A stretch of DNA of 64,000 nt from contig JAJYKL010000006.1 in NCBI GenBank assembly GCA_021788625.1, positions 21,156 to 85,155 on the forward strand, given 5' to 3'. The notes below the pieces were generated by a model, which did not search any database, was not told the origin of the DNA, and saw only the letters and a list, made by a program, of their open reading frames with translations. Below, one piece after another: positions 18,062 to 26,508 of this stretch. The DNA is from Chloroflexota bacterium. Its GTDB lineage: Bacteria > Chloroflexota > Anaerolineae > J036 > Brachytrichaceae. The stretch's first letter is position 1. Each line of letters begins with the position of its first letter. The position numbers and the translations under genes are program-made.

Positions 18062-18982
18062 ATGGACAACAAGAACCTCCGAAATATCTGGCCTGCCATG
18101 ATTGAAACGGCGCACGCGCTGGGCGCACACTACAGGCCAGCGATGGAGCGGACCGCTCAACAGCATGGCCTCGCGCCGGCCGAGTATGGCGTGTTACTCG
18201 TAGCGCTCATGTTTGCCCCCCATCCCGTTGCAGTGTGGAACCTGCGCCTGCGTGGTCCTTACACGTCTGCTGGCCGCTACGATGAGCGCCTGCGTCAGGC
18301 TGCGCGCCTGGGTTACTTCAAGGTGCCTCATGAGGGTGAGTACCGGCTGACCGATCTGGGCCAGCGGACGGCGCAGCGCCTGCTGGATGCAGCATCCAGA
18401 GCCATGTCGCGGTTGGCGCCTGTGCCAGGTGCCGAGTCGCATCGCCTGGCTGAACTCCTGCACCGCCTGGTTGTCGCGAGCGCGGCGGCCCCCGAGCCAC
18501 CCGGTACACGGAATCTGAGCCTGAGTCGGCGGCTCGACCCTGACGAGAAAGCCAATGTTATCGTCAGGCTTGACCAGTCGTTCAGTGACCTGAATGCCTT
18601 CCGGGATGATTCACACCTGGCGGCATGGCAGCCCTGCGGTCTCAACGCGATAGCCTGGGAAGCGTTGACCTTCGCCTGGCGTGGCGAGGCTCACACGCCC
18701 GATGAGCTATTTGCCAAGCTGCCCAACCGCGGTCACTCGCGCGACGATTACGCCCAGGCCCTGGCCGACCTGGCAGCGCGTGGCTTGGCTAAAGCAGACT
18801 CGGGCACATATGCGCTGACCCGGAAGGGCCAGGCACTGCGCCAGAAAGCTGAGGAGCAGACCGACCAATACTTCTATGCACCGTGGAAAGTACTGTCGGA
18901 GGGTGAGGTTGACGAATTGAGCTCCCTGCTGGAGCAGCTGCGTGGTGGGCTTGCATCACCTGTGAAGACCTCTCGCACTTGA
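18062..18982 (+). CDS. winged-helix (MarR-like) DNA-binding protein, uncharacterised
   Basis: 306 residues. Start ATG 18062 with GGAGG five bases upstream; a TTG twelve bases earlier lies inside the ribosome-binding site. Two winged-helix-like halves: residues about 25-115 (APAEYGVLLVAL ... YDERLRQAARLGYFKVP ... YRLTDLGQRTAQRL) and about 195-270 (DDYAQALADLAARGLAKADS ... YALTRKGQALRQ). The LTDLG / LTRKG wing strands are typical of MarR/PadR-like folds. It appears alone between a hydrogenase protease and a broken MscS gene; targets unknown. Confidence 0.65.
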   Translation: MDNKNLRNIWPAMIETAHALGAHYRPAMERTAQQHGLAPAEYGVLLVALMFAPHPVAVWNLRLRGPYTSAGRYDERLRQAARLGYFKVPHEGEYRLTDLGQRTAQRLLDAASRAMSRLAPVPGAESHRLAELLHRLVVASAAAPEPPGTRNLSLSRRLDPDEKANVIVRLDQSFSDLNAFRDDSHLAAWQPCGLNAIAWEALTFAWRGEAHTPDELFAKLPNRGHSRDDYAQALADLAARGLAKADSGTYALTRKGQALRQKAEEQTDQYFYAPWKVLSEGEVDELSSLLEQLRGGLASPVKTSRT

Positions 18983-19046
18983 ACCGCAGGGGTTGGCCCG
19001 GCAGAGGCTCGCCCATGCAGTGCTCTCCTGCTGGCAGCGTAATCGT

Positions 19047-19074
19047 TTGCACGCCGCCGCTTGCGTACTACAAT
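19047..19074 (+). promoter_or_regulatory. promoter of broken MscS gene
   Basis: TTGCAC (19047-19052), 16-bp spacer, TACAAT (19069-19074), about 65 bases before the ATG at 19141 that is preceded by GGGGGAG. Confidence 0.45.
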
Positions 19075-19140
19075 GGCGCATGCGCTATTGAGGGTGCGGA
19101 GTTGTTTAAAGCTATACAGAGCTAAGGCAGGGGGAGCACT

Positions 19141-19872
19141 ATGAAAGCACGCATCAGTAGAGAACAAGCCCGAACCCTTATCGCGCTTGGGGTGTGGGTC
19201 GCCATCACACTTTCCGTGCTGGCCGCTGATGCCACAGGGCTCAACGTTGTCATCCTTCCCGCGGGCCTAAGCCTGTTTTGACTGATCGCGCTGGTCGCTG
19301 GTGTCCTGGCTCTGACGGACTTGGGGATCCTGGCCAGCCAGTTCATATTCGTGCACCAGCACAAGCCACCCATCGAGGCGTCCATGCTGGGCCGCATCTA
19401 CCAGTTGGTAGCGGGGCTGGTCATTGTGTTAGGCCTGGCTTACGCCTTCAGCCAGTTGTCCGCCTTCGGCTCCTTCCTCTCGCTCTTTGGCGGCATGCTG
19501 CTGGGCTGGTCACTCCAGGCGCCCGTTAGTGGCTTCGCTGCCTGGGTGCTGGTCTCGATCAAGCGCCCGTTCCGGCCTGGCGACCGTATCCAGTTCCCAA
19601 ACCTGAGCCTGGTCGGCGACGTCAAGGACGTGGGCATCATGTACACCCGGCTCGATCAGGTAGGCGGCACGATCGGCAGCGAGGAGGCTGTGGGCTGCTC
19701 CATCCTGGTGCCCAATGCCATACTCTTCAGCCAGGTGGTCATCAACTATACCGTGATGCAGGAGGCGCCGTACATGCTGGATGAGGTCGTCGTGCGCATC
19801 ACCTACGACTCGGACTGGAACCGCGCCGAGCTGATTCTGGTGGACCTGGCCATTCGCTATGTCTACTCGTAT
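19141..19872 (+). pseudogene. mechanosensitive channel (MscS family), interrupted and truncated
   Basis: A good ribosome-binding site and ATG open a frame of 46 codons (MKARISREQARTLIALG ...) ended by TGA at 19279-19281, in a position where Trp (TGG) would fit. The same frame then continues for about 195 codons with unmistakable MscS features: an SFLSLFGGMLLGWSLQAP pore helix, RPFRPGDRIQF, VGIMYTRLDQVGGT and ILVPNAILFSQVVINYT. After ITYDSDWNRAELILVDLA the MscS match stops and an unrelated sequence begins. So the gene has both a nonsense codon and a lost C-terminus. Confidence 0.8.
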
Positions 19873-19877
19873 CGCGC

Positions 19878-20240
19878 TGGTGCAGCTTCGGCGAAATCTT
19901 CGGTTCGACGTACGCCTTGCTCTCGTACATTGCTCCCAGCAAGCCCATCATGATTGCCGAGGTTGCCAGCACCGAGATGGGTGGATCCAAGGCAGCCTGG
20001 ATCACCGACGCGCTGACGACTCAGCTCCCCAGGCATTTCCCTCGGGTGAAGGCGCCGGTCTGGTTCGATTGGAATGCGGAAAGGATGGATTGGGTTGTCA
20101 AATCATCCTCCGCCGCACAGCAGGCTTTCGCCGCCGCCATCGCATTGCCGTATTACTGGGGCGATGGCTTGCTCGATGTAAATATCTCGCCCATTTTCAT
20201 AGAAGTGAATCGGTCCGGGCATTTTGCCATTTACGATGAT
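19878..20240 (+). pseudogene. C-terminal fragment of GH26-type glycoside hydrolase
   Basis: Starting at about 19878 in a different frame from MscS, the DNA reads FGEIFGSTYALLSY, APSKPIMIAEVASTEMGG (the nucleophile Glu region), KAAWITDAL and VWFDWNAERMDW, which are C-terminal barrel motifs of GH26-like endo-beta-mannanases. The catalytic acid half is missing and there is no start codon. The fragment abuts the truncated MscS gene directly and runs into the next gene's start. Confidence 0.7.
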
Positions 20241-20263
20241 TCGTGTACATTCAGGGATAACGT

Positions 20264-20977
20264 ATGGCGTCATGGTATCCGATCCCGTTGTTGCTTATCA
20301 CGGTCACGGCGACTATTCTGGTAGACGAGCGCAGACCGCCTGGCGCTCCGCGCAATATACGCTGGTTAATCGTGTGGAAGCCGCTTTCCACGCTGCTGGT
20401 GATCCTGGTCGCAGCGCTCTCGCTGATCCACTCCGGCAAATACGACGCTCTTTACAGCGCATTGATCATGGCTGGGTTGATTTTGTCGCTGGCCGGTGAC
20501 GTACTTCTGATCATTCCGTCGCCCAGTGCTTTCCGTGCAGGGCTGGTGGCGTTCCTGTGCACACACCTGATCTATATCGCCGCCTTCGTGCATGTGCGCA
20601 TCACGGGTGTGTTGGGTCTGCCACAGCCGCATCTCCCTGCCGAGGTGATCACCGCCGTGGTACTGGTACTCGTCGCCGGGGCGATGTATCTATATCTGAA
20701 ACCGAAGCTTGGCCAGATGAAAACACCGGTCGTGCTCTACATCCTGGTGATCTCGGTCATGCTGCATCGCGCACTGGACGTCGCGTTCACGTTTCCCGGC
20801 CAGCCCGCAGGAGGTCTCATCGCGGTCGGGGCGCTGCTGTTCTATGCCTCCGACGCCGTGCTCGCAGTGGATCGCTTCCGCATGGGCGGGCACATGCGGC
20901 ACGGGCACCTGTGGGACCTGTCCACCTATTACACCGGGCAGTTACTCATCGCGCTGTCTGCCTCATTGATGATCTAG
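20264..20977 (+). CDS. lysoplasmalogenase-like YhhN/TMEM86 family membrane protein
   Basis: 237 residues with about eight membrane helices. KPLSTLLVILVAAL, GLILSLAGDVLL, GALLFYASDAVLAVDRF and YYTGQLLIALSA are the conserved blocks of the YhhN family (both inner acidic residues present). Some family members cleave the vinyl-ether bond of lysoplasmalogen; others are uncharacterised. CAGGG precedes the ATG at 20264. The start overlaps the trailing frame of the GH26 fragment, so its original promoter may have been affected by that rearrangement. Confidence 0.8.
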   Translation: MASWYPIPLLLITVTATILVDERRPPGAPRNIRWLIVWKPLSTLLVILVAALSLIHSGKYDALYSALIMAGLILSLAGDVLLIIPSPSAFRAGLVAFLCTHLIYIAAFVHVRITGVLGLPQPHLPAEVITAVVLVLVAGAMYLYLKPKLGQMKTPVVLYILVISVMLHRALDVAFTFPGQPAGGLIAVGALLFYASDAVLAVDRFRMGGHMRHGHLWDLSTYYTGQLLIALSASLMI

Positions 20978-21070
20978 ACTTGCACGACGAACCACATTAC
21001 ACAATGGATGGTGCCCCGTCTGGTCGCGGGTGCCAGTTGTCCATCTGTTCCGCGGCCTTGCAGTAAAGAC

Positions 21071-21099
21071 TTGGAGATCGAACCTGTTTCCGATACAAT
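21071..21099 (+). promoter_or_regulatory. sigma70-type promoter
   Basis: TTGGAG (21071-21076), 17-bp spacer, TACAAT (21094-21099), 50 bases before the methyltransferase-like gene. The interval 20978-21149 holds nothing else recognisable. Confidence 0.5.
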
Positions 21100-21149
21100 G
21101 TTGTGCGGTCATCGCTGATACAACAGGCTCAGCACGATAGGAGTCACGC

Positions 21150-21893
21150 ATGACAATGGAATTCGTCGCTGCCGATTGGCAGAAGCACGCATTCAAATGG
21201 GACGAGCCATACCCCTGCTACGAGACACCGGAACGCGAGATCGCGATCGTGGACCAGGCGCTGGAGGCGCTGGTGCAGGCAGGCATCCTCCCACATACGA
21301 AGTACGACGGCGAGCGCTTTGCAGCGCACCGCGGCGCGGTGCGCGAGCGATTCGAAATCCCCTGGACGGCCATTACCCCGCGGATGCAGCGCCTGCTTTA
21401 CGCCATCAACGCCATTGTGCAGCCGCGTGTGATGGTGGCAGTGGGTATCTTTTGTGGCAACACGTTCATCTCGAACGCTGGCGCGGCTATTGGCCCGGGC
21501 GCCGTTTACCAGGCCGAGCGGCTGGTGGGGCTGGAGATCAAACCCACCGAAGCCGCGCGAGCCCGTCGCAACGTGGCGTCCGTTGACGCCTCCCGCAGCG
21601 CGGAGGTGTTGGCCGAAGACGGCATCCCCTGGCTGCAGGCGTTCGCCGGCACCATCGACCTGCTCTACCTGGATGCGGACGGCACCCAGGGGCGTGGCAA
21701 GTCCATCTACCTGGACTTGCTGGAGACAGGCCTTCATTCGTTGCGAACCGGCAGCCTGGTGCTGGCACACAACTCGGTGAATTGCGCGGGCGAGCTGGCC
21801 GATTACCTGGCTGCTGTACGCGACCCCAGCCGCTTCCACGTCAGTATGAATATCGTGGTCGACGATCAGGGCCTGGAGGTGACACGGCGTTAA
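21150..21893 (+). CDS. class I SAM-dependent methyltransferase-like protein
   Basis: 247 residues; AGGAG eight bases before ATG. MVAVGIFCGNTFISNAGAA is a motif-I-like strand and loop, GLEIKPTEAARARRNV the acidic strand-2 region, and IDLLYLDADG the motif IV Asp typical of O-methyltransferases that use a metal. VLAHNSVN follows where the post-IV strand is expected. Substrate unknown. It lies 34 bp before a glycoside hydrolase gene and may be cotranscribed. Confidence 0.65.
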   Translation: MTMEFVAADWQKHAFKWDEPYPCYETPEREIAIVDQALEALVQAGILPHTKYDGERFAAHRGAVRERFEIPWTAITPRMQRLLYAINAIVQPRVMVAVGIFCGNTFISNAGAAIGPGAVYQAERLVGLEIKPTEAARARRNVASVDASRSAEVLAEDGIPWLQAFAGTIDLLYLDADGTQGRGKSIYLDLLETGLHSLRTGSLVLAHNSVNCAGELADYLAAVRDPSRFHVSMNIVVDDQGLEVTRR

Positions 21894-21927
21894 CGGTGGC
21901 TCTCAGCCTGATTGGGGAGGTGACGCA

Positions 21928-22962
21928 ATGAACGACTTTGTGATCGGTACGAGCGCCTTTTCAGACGCGCATGTCGAACTCATGAAAGAAGCCGGCATCG
22001 GCTGGGTGCGCCAGGACTTCCCGTTTCCCTTTGTGGACCGCGTGGGCGGCGAATTGAGCACCCCGTACCGCAAGGCACGCGAGGTCGCGCAGAGCTGGGG
22101 CGCCAGGGGGCTGAACGTGATGGGCGTCACGCCCCTGCCGGGCAGCGGCGGTTATAAACCCGACGACGCCGGCAGGATGGTGCTGCATTGGCACAGCGCC
22201 TTCCCAGACTGGGCAGGCGCCCTGGGCAGCGATGCGTACCTGCGCACCTACCGCGAGGTGTGTGCCTTCCTGGCAGGCGATCTGCACGGCGTGGTGCAGA
22301 TGTGGCAGATCGCCAACGAGCTGGATATCGAGCTGTTTGCCGGGCCGTTAAATCCGCGCCAGGGGGCAGGGTTGATCCTGCACGGCGCGCAAGGCTTGAA
22401 GAATGCCGACCCATCACTCATGGTGGGGCCGAACACCGCTGGTGGCGGCGCGGCGTATTACCTGTACGGCCACCTGTATGCCTCGCCGAATAACCACCTG
22501 GATTACTGCGGCGTAGACGGTTACTACGGTTCGTGGGCTGCGGGTGGCCCGGAGAATTGGGCGCCGCGCATCGCCGAGCTCTTCACTCTGACGCAGAAGC
22601 CCGTGCTGGTCAACGAGTGGGGCTTTGCCTCAAAGGGTGAGGTGATGAATGAAGACGAGCTGCGCCAGAACCGGGCAGGCCTCTCGGCATGCCAGTTCCG
22701 CAAATGGCCGGCTACCTGGGACGGCGGGCACACGCCGGAGGTGCAGGCTGAGTTCGTCCGTCGTGTCATTGAGGGCTTTGCCTCGCAACGCGAGCATCTG
22801 ATGGGCATGTTCTTCTATCGCTGGGAGGACCAGGAACGCTGCTGGCAATGTGGTTCGCCCGATTGTCCCCTGGAGATCGCCTGGGGTCTGGTCAGCGTGG
22901 ACAACACCCCCAAACCAGCCTACCACGCCTTTCGAGATGGCGTGCGTCGGCTTATGGGATGA
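21928..22962 (+). CDS. clan GH-A type glycoside hydrolase
   Basis: 344 residues, a single TIM-barrel domain without signal peptide. The acid/base is in MWQIANELDIE (the N-E pair of clan A) and the nucleophile in PVLVNEWGFAS. DYCGVDGYYGSW and FFYRWEDQE are further barrel strands. Looks most like the GH39/GH53/GH5 neighbourhood; family and substrate cannot be fixed by eye. GGGGAGG precedes the ATG. The lack of a signal suggests it works on imported oligosaccharides. Confidence 0.7.
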   Translation: MNDFVIGTSAFSDAHVELMKEAGIGWVRQDFPFPFVDRVGGELSTPYRKAREVAQSWGARGLNVMGVTPLPGSGGYKPDDAGRMVLHWHSAFPDWAGALGSDAYLRTYREVCAFLAGDLHGVVQMWQIANELDIELFAGPLNPRQGAGLILHGAQGLKNADPSLMVGPNTAGGGAAYYLYGHLYASPNNHLDYCGVDGYYGSWAAGGPENWAPRIAELFTLTQKPVLVNEWGFASKGEVMNEDELRQNRAGLSACQFRKWPATWDGGHTPEVQAEFVRRVIEGFASQREHLMGMFFYRWEDQERCWQCGSPDCPLEIAWGLVSVDNTPKPAYHAFRDGVRRLMG

Positions 22963-23073
22963 AGCCGGATTGCATCTGCATGCGCTGATGCTTTAGTGGG
23001 CACCGGTCGTGATGCGCAGTGCAGTGGCTCACACCCCAGTTAAAATGATGCATGGGTATGAGGAGGTGCAGTG

Positions 23074-23436
23074 ATGGATGAGCAAGTCATGCGCGCCCTG
23101 GCGCAAGACCAAACAATCGATATCACCACTCACGGGCGCAAGACGGGGCAGCCGCACCGGATCGAAATACGGTTTCACAATGTGGGCGGGCACGTCTACA
23201 TCGCCGGCACGCCGGGCAGGCGCGACTGGTACGCCAACCTGCTGGCGCACCCGGACTTCATCTTCCACCTGAAGGGTACCACCAAGGCGGACCTGAACGC
23301 CCGCGCCACACCCATCATCGATCCGTTGCGGCGCCGTGAGGTCATGGGCCAGATCGTGCGCAACACCGACTGGGCGAATGACCTGGACAAGTGGGTGCTA
23401 GGCAGCCCGCTGGTGGAAGTCACATTTACGGATTAA
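23074..23436 (+). CDS. nitroreductase/quinone reductase family (DUF385-like) protein
   Basis: About 121 residues. THGRKTGQPHRIEIRFH, YIAGTPGRRDWYANLLAHP and a C-terminal SPLVEVTF are typical of the F420-dependent deazaflavin reductase/DUF385 split-barrel family. It is a short version of that family, so cofactor binding is not certain. GGAGG lies seven bases before ATG 23074; a GTG immediately before it is the alternative start. Confidence 0.7.
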   Translation: MDEQVMRALAQDQTIDITTHGRKTGQPHRIEIRFHNVGGHVYIAGTPGRRDWYANLLAHPDFIFHLKGTTKADLNARATPIIDPLRRREVMGQIVRNTDWANDLDKWVLGSPLVEVTFTD

Positions 23437-23582
23437 GGCGGGTTCCCGGCTCGTACCGCGGCCATAACCAGGTTCATCGGCGCCGGCTGCCTGACGATGA
23501 CCAGCCGTATCACCTGGCACGGGTCCACCTGGGACCATGTACCAGGAGAGCACCTGGTGCGTGAGTGACCTCACTGACACAG

Positions 23583-23612
23583 ATGTCAGACTTCTTGGGA
23601 GAAGTCTGACAT
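23583..23612. terminator. palindromic hairpin between converging genes
   Basis: ATGTCAGACTTCT (23583-23595), loop TGGG, AGAAGTCTGACAT (23600-23612): a perfect 13-bp stem followed by TTCT. It lies ten bases from the end of the phosphoesterase gene and serves as terminator for one or both strands. Its arms match the longer palindrome at 28237-28276. Confidence 0.7.
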
Positions 23613-23622
23613 TTCTACCAGT

Positions 23623-24753
23623 CTACTTGCTGCACCCGCCGCTGAAGTTGCACGCGGCAAAAGGCGTGGCGTGTTCATCGTTGCGGTGGAGTGTGCCCAG
23701 CTTAAAGGTGTTCTCCACGAAGCGCAGCAGGCTGTAGTGTGTGTAGGCGGTCGCGTCGACGGTACCCGCCTTTACTACCGGTCCCAGAAGCACGGTGTAG
23801 AGCGGGCTGCTGGCAGGATTGTTCAACATGCCGCCTGTCTCATCGTACGTGATCACGACCAGCATGCCCGTGCTGAAGTTGGGGTTGGCCAGCAAAGGCT
23901 CCAGGAATCCCTTCATCCATTTGGAGCTATAGGCCACCCCCGTGTCGTGACCGTCATTGTCCTGGTTCGGCACATAGTAACTGAATTGTGGCAGTTTCCC
24001 GGCGGCCACGTCGGCATTCAGTTGATCCGCATTGACCAGCTTGGCGCAGCGCTGCGGATTCGTGCGGACGTCGTTGAACGAGATGAACGGATTGTGCTTG
24101 CGCGCGTAGACATCGCTCTTGCTATTACCAGCCATGGCCCCCGCGAAGCACGAACCGGGGTAGTTCTCCAGGTAGGCTTTCCACGACACGTTCGCAGCTT
24201 CCAGCAGGTCCACCAGGTTGGTCTGCGGCAGGTTGTAGGAACCGTCGTCCGGGACGAGCGGATCGCCGGCGAGCATCGCGATGTAGTTTGGCTGGGAAGG
24301 GTGGACGATGCCGTAGTAGCGGGTCAGTTGTACCCCGCGCCTGGCCAGCGCCTTGAAGTATGGATCAGCCATCACGCTCGCCTGCGACGCGTTCTCCAGG
24401 ACGATGATAAAGATGTGCTGGATGGGAGAGGTGTTTGTTTTCGTTACCACCAGGGTGGCCGTCGGTACTGGGGTCAGTCGTCCCGTCCCGGTCGGGGACG
24501 ATGTAGGCGCCGTATCGGCAGCCTGCGCCCGTGTCGGGGCGGGGATGGCTGATGGTGCGGTGGCTGGCGTGATCGTCGGGGTTGTTGAGGCAAGCGCTGC
24601 CGCAGGTGCGGTTGCAGAAGGCTGAGCTTCGGGCGATGTGCCCGGCAAATTCGCCGAGCAGCCCGAGATGAAGATGAGTACAGCTGCCACCACAGGGCAC
24701 AGCGCGTTCCACCTGCCTGCCCAATGCTTACGCCCCCAATTCACATACTGCAT
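23623..24753 (-). CDS. lipoprotein phosphoesterase (acid phosphatase/phospholipase C-like)
   Basis: 376 residues from ATG 24753, which has GGGGGA six bases upstream; ATG 24783 lacks a site. An N-terminal membrane segment ends in the lipobox FISGC, then about 80 residues of Pro/Thr/Ala linker. The catalytic domain starts HIFIIVLENASQASV (metal-binding E-N of PF04185) with SQPNYIAMLAGD, QDNDGHDTG and VVITYDETGG. Probably an outer-face phosphoesterase scavenging phosphate. The product ends NFSGGCSK. No phosphate-regulation genes are nearby. Confidence 0.8.
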   Translation of the reverse strand: MQYVNWGRKHWAGRWNALCPVVAAVLIFISGCSANLPGTSPEAQPSATAPAAALASTTPTITPATAPSAIPAPTRAQAADTAPTSSPTGTGRLTPVPTATLVVTKTNTSPIQHIFIIVLENASQASVMADPYFKALARRGVQLTRYYGIVHPSQPNYIAMLAGDPLVPDDGSYNLPQTNLVDLLEAANVSWKAYLENYPGSCFAGAMAGNSKSDVYARKHNPFISFNDVRTNPQRCAKLVNADQLNADVAAGKLPQFSYYVPNQDNDGHDTGVAYSSKWMKGFLEPLLANPNFSTGMLVVITYDETGGMLNNPASSPLYTVLLGPVVKAGTVDATAYTHYSLLRFVENTFKLGTLHRNDEHATPFAACNFSGGCSK

Positions 24754-25062
24754 TCCAAATCCCCCATTCCATGTTTTATACAACTATAGATCACTGCTTT
24801 GGCTATTTTCGCAAAAGAGGGGCTCAGGTCGCGGACAGCGCTATGACCTGGTCCGTTATATAACAGCATCTCAGGAAGTCAGCACGGTATTTATTTGTCG
24901 CCAGAGAACACTGCGCGGCAGGCGCCCCCCCCAGCAGGATGCTGGCTTGTTCACGTTACACAGCATGGCATGCTGCGGGGGTGTGAATGGTGAATGGGAA
25001 TAGAGTTTAGGGTTAAAAGCCAAGAATTTTAGGTTTAGAGCTGGAGGAAGGCAGGTGGAGAA

Positions 25063-26091
25063 ATGACGCGGATCAAGGTGGCGCTGGTTGGTGGCTGGGG
25101 CAAAGCACCCATACCGGAGTGGATCACGCAGGGTTTTGCCGAACGGGACATCGAATTTACGGTACGCGAGTGCCTCACCCGTGCGGACCTGGCAGAGTGT
25201 GCTGGCGACGCCGATGTCGTGTGGGTATTTGGCGGCTGCCGGGCGCTCACACCGGCACAGGCTGATAACCTGCACGTGCTGCCGCGCTGTGGTGCGCTCA
25301 TCCGTACTGGCAGCGGCACCGACAACGTGCCGGTAGCCCGCGCGACCGAGTTGGGCATCGTCGTGGCGAATACGCCCGACGCCGTGACGGACCCGGTGGC
25401 GGACCACGTGGTGGGACTGTTATTCGCCGCAGCCCGGCGCATCCCCTGGCATGATCGCGCCATGCGCCAGGGGCGCTGGGAGCGCGATGCCGGTTATGCC
25501 AACCCACACATCCACGGCCGCGTACTGGGGCTGGTGGGCTTCGGGCGCATCCCCCGGCGCGTGGTGCAACGGCTGAGCGGCTTCGAGCTGGTCGTGCTGG
25601 CTTACGACCCCTACGTTCCTGCGGAGACGATGGCGCAGCACGGCGCCCGAGCTGCCAGCCTGGATGACCTCCTCACGCAGGCCGACTTCGTCTCGGTCCA
25701 CACTCCCTTGACTGAACAGACCCACCACCTGATCAACGAGCGCACGCTGCGTCTCATGAAGCGCACCGCCGTGTTGATCAATACGTCACGCGGGCCGGTG
25801 GTCGATGAGCCTGCGCTGGTGAAGGCACTGTCGGAAGGGTGGATCCGCGGTGCGGGGCTGGACGTGTTCGAGCGCGAGCCGATTGACCCGGCTAACCCGG
25901 TCCTGAAGCTGGACAATGTGGTCCTCTCGCCACACCTGGCATCCCTAACGGACGAGTATATGGACTCGTGCTGGCGCTACTCGTACGAGACCGTACTCGA
26001 CCTGGCAGATGGGTACTGGCCGCGCTCATACGTAAACCACGAAGTGAGTCCACGAATGGCGCTGCGTGCGCGCGCCTCTGGCCCTACCTAG
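25063..26091 (+). CDS. D-isomer specific 2-hydroxyacid dehydrogenase
   Basis: 342 residues, usual length. Catalytic Arg in NTSRGPVVDE, Glu in DVFEREPID, His in SPHLASLTDEY. The NAD loop reads GLVGFGRIPRRV: the third glycine of G-x-G-x-x-G is Pro, which is unusual. GGTGGAGAA precedes the ATG. The gap 24784-25062 before it is AT-richer and should hold promoters for both this gene and the divergent phosphoesterase; a TTATATAAC is at about 24857. Substrate could be a phosphoglycerate-like or keto acid; not determinable here. Confidence 0.82.
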   Translation: MTRIKVALVGGWGKAPIPEWITQGFAERDIEFTVRECLTRADLAECAGDADVVWVFGGCRALTPAQADNLHVLPRCGALIRTGSGTDNVPVARATELGIVVANTPDAVTDPVADHVVGLLFAAARRIPWHDRAMRQGRWERDAGYANPHIHGRVLGLVGFGRIPRRVVQRLSGFELVVLAYDPYVPAETMAQHGARAASLDDLLTQADFVSVHTPLTEQTHHLINERTLRLMKRTAVLINTSRGPVVDEPALVKALSEGWIRGAGLDVFEREPIDPANPVLKLDNVVLSPHLASLTDEYMDSCWRYSYETVLDLADGYWPRSYVNHEVSPRMALRARASGPT

Positions 26092-26508
26092 AGCTGCTTA
26101 AGACATAGATCCAATCTGGCTTCTGCTATGACATGCTGAGGACGACCATCCATAGCCGTCGCTCCGTCAGAATATTTTGACAGTCGCCTCGATCTGCCAG
26201 CCGGCCGTCACCGTGTTCCTCGATGCGGGTGGCCAACGGCAGCAGTCCCGCGATGCGGAAGAGCGCCTGCCTGCCGAAATCCAGCAGGCTGGTGGTATAT
26301 GTTTGCATAGCCGCCAACAGCAGGCACGGCTTATCTGCCGCCAAACAGAAATGACAGATCTGGTGCAGACGGACGGTGGTGATTTACAGGTTGCTGACGA
26401 CATGGAATCATGACCTCGTGTGCATAGCAGTCGGCACGCACTCATGCCACGCTCCGGAGTGTGCAGCCAGCTTAAGGAGTGTGCTGGCGCCATATGAGAT
26501 GAAATGAT
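26092..26508. other. intergenic region with possible gene remnant
   Basis: No intact gene. On the minus strand about 26160-26344 reads LLDFGRQALFRIAGLLPLAT with hydrophobic/amphipathic character, preceded by in-frame stops; it may be a remnant of a lost gene. Nothing else recognised. Confidence 0.25.

Noticed and set aside
19279..19281. TGA in MscS as selenocysteine
   Set aside because: No SECIS-like stem right after it, no Sec machinery in view, and MscS has no selenoprotein members; a nonsense change is simpler.
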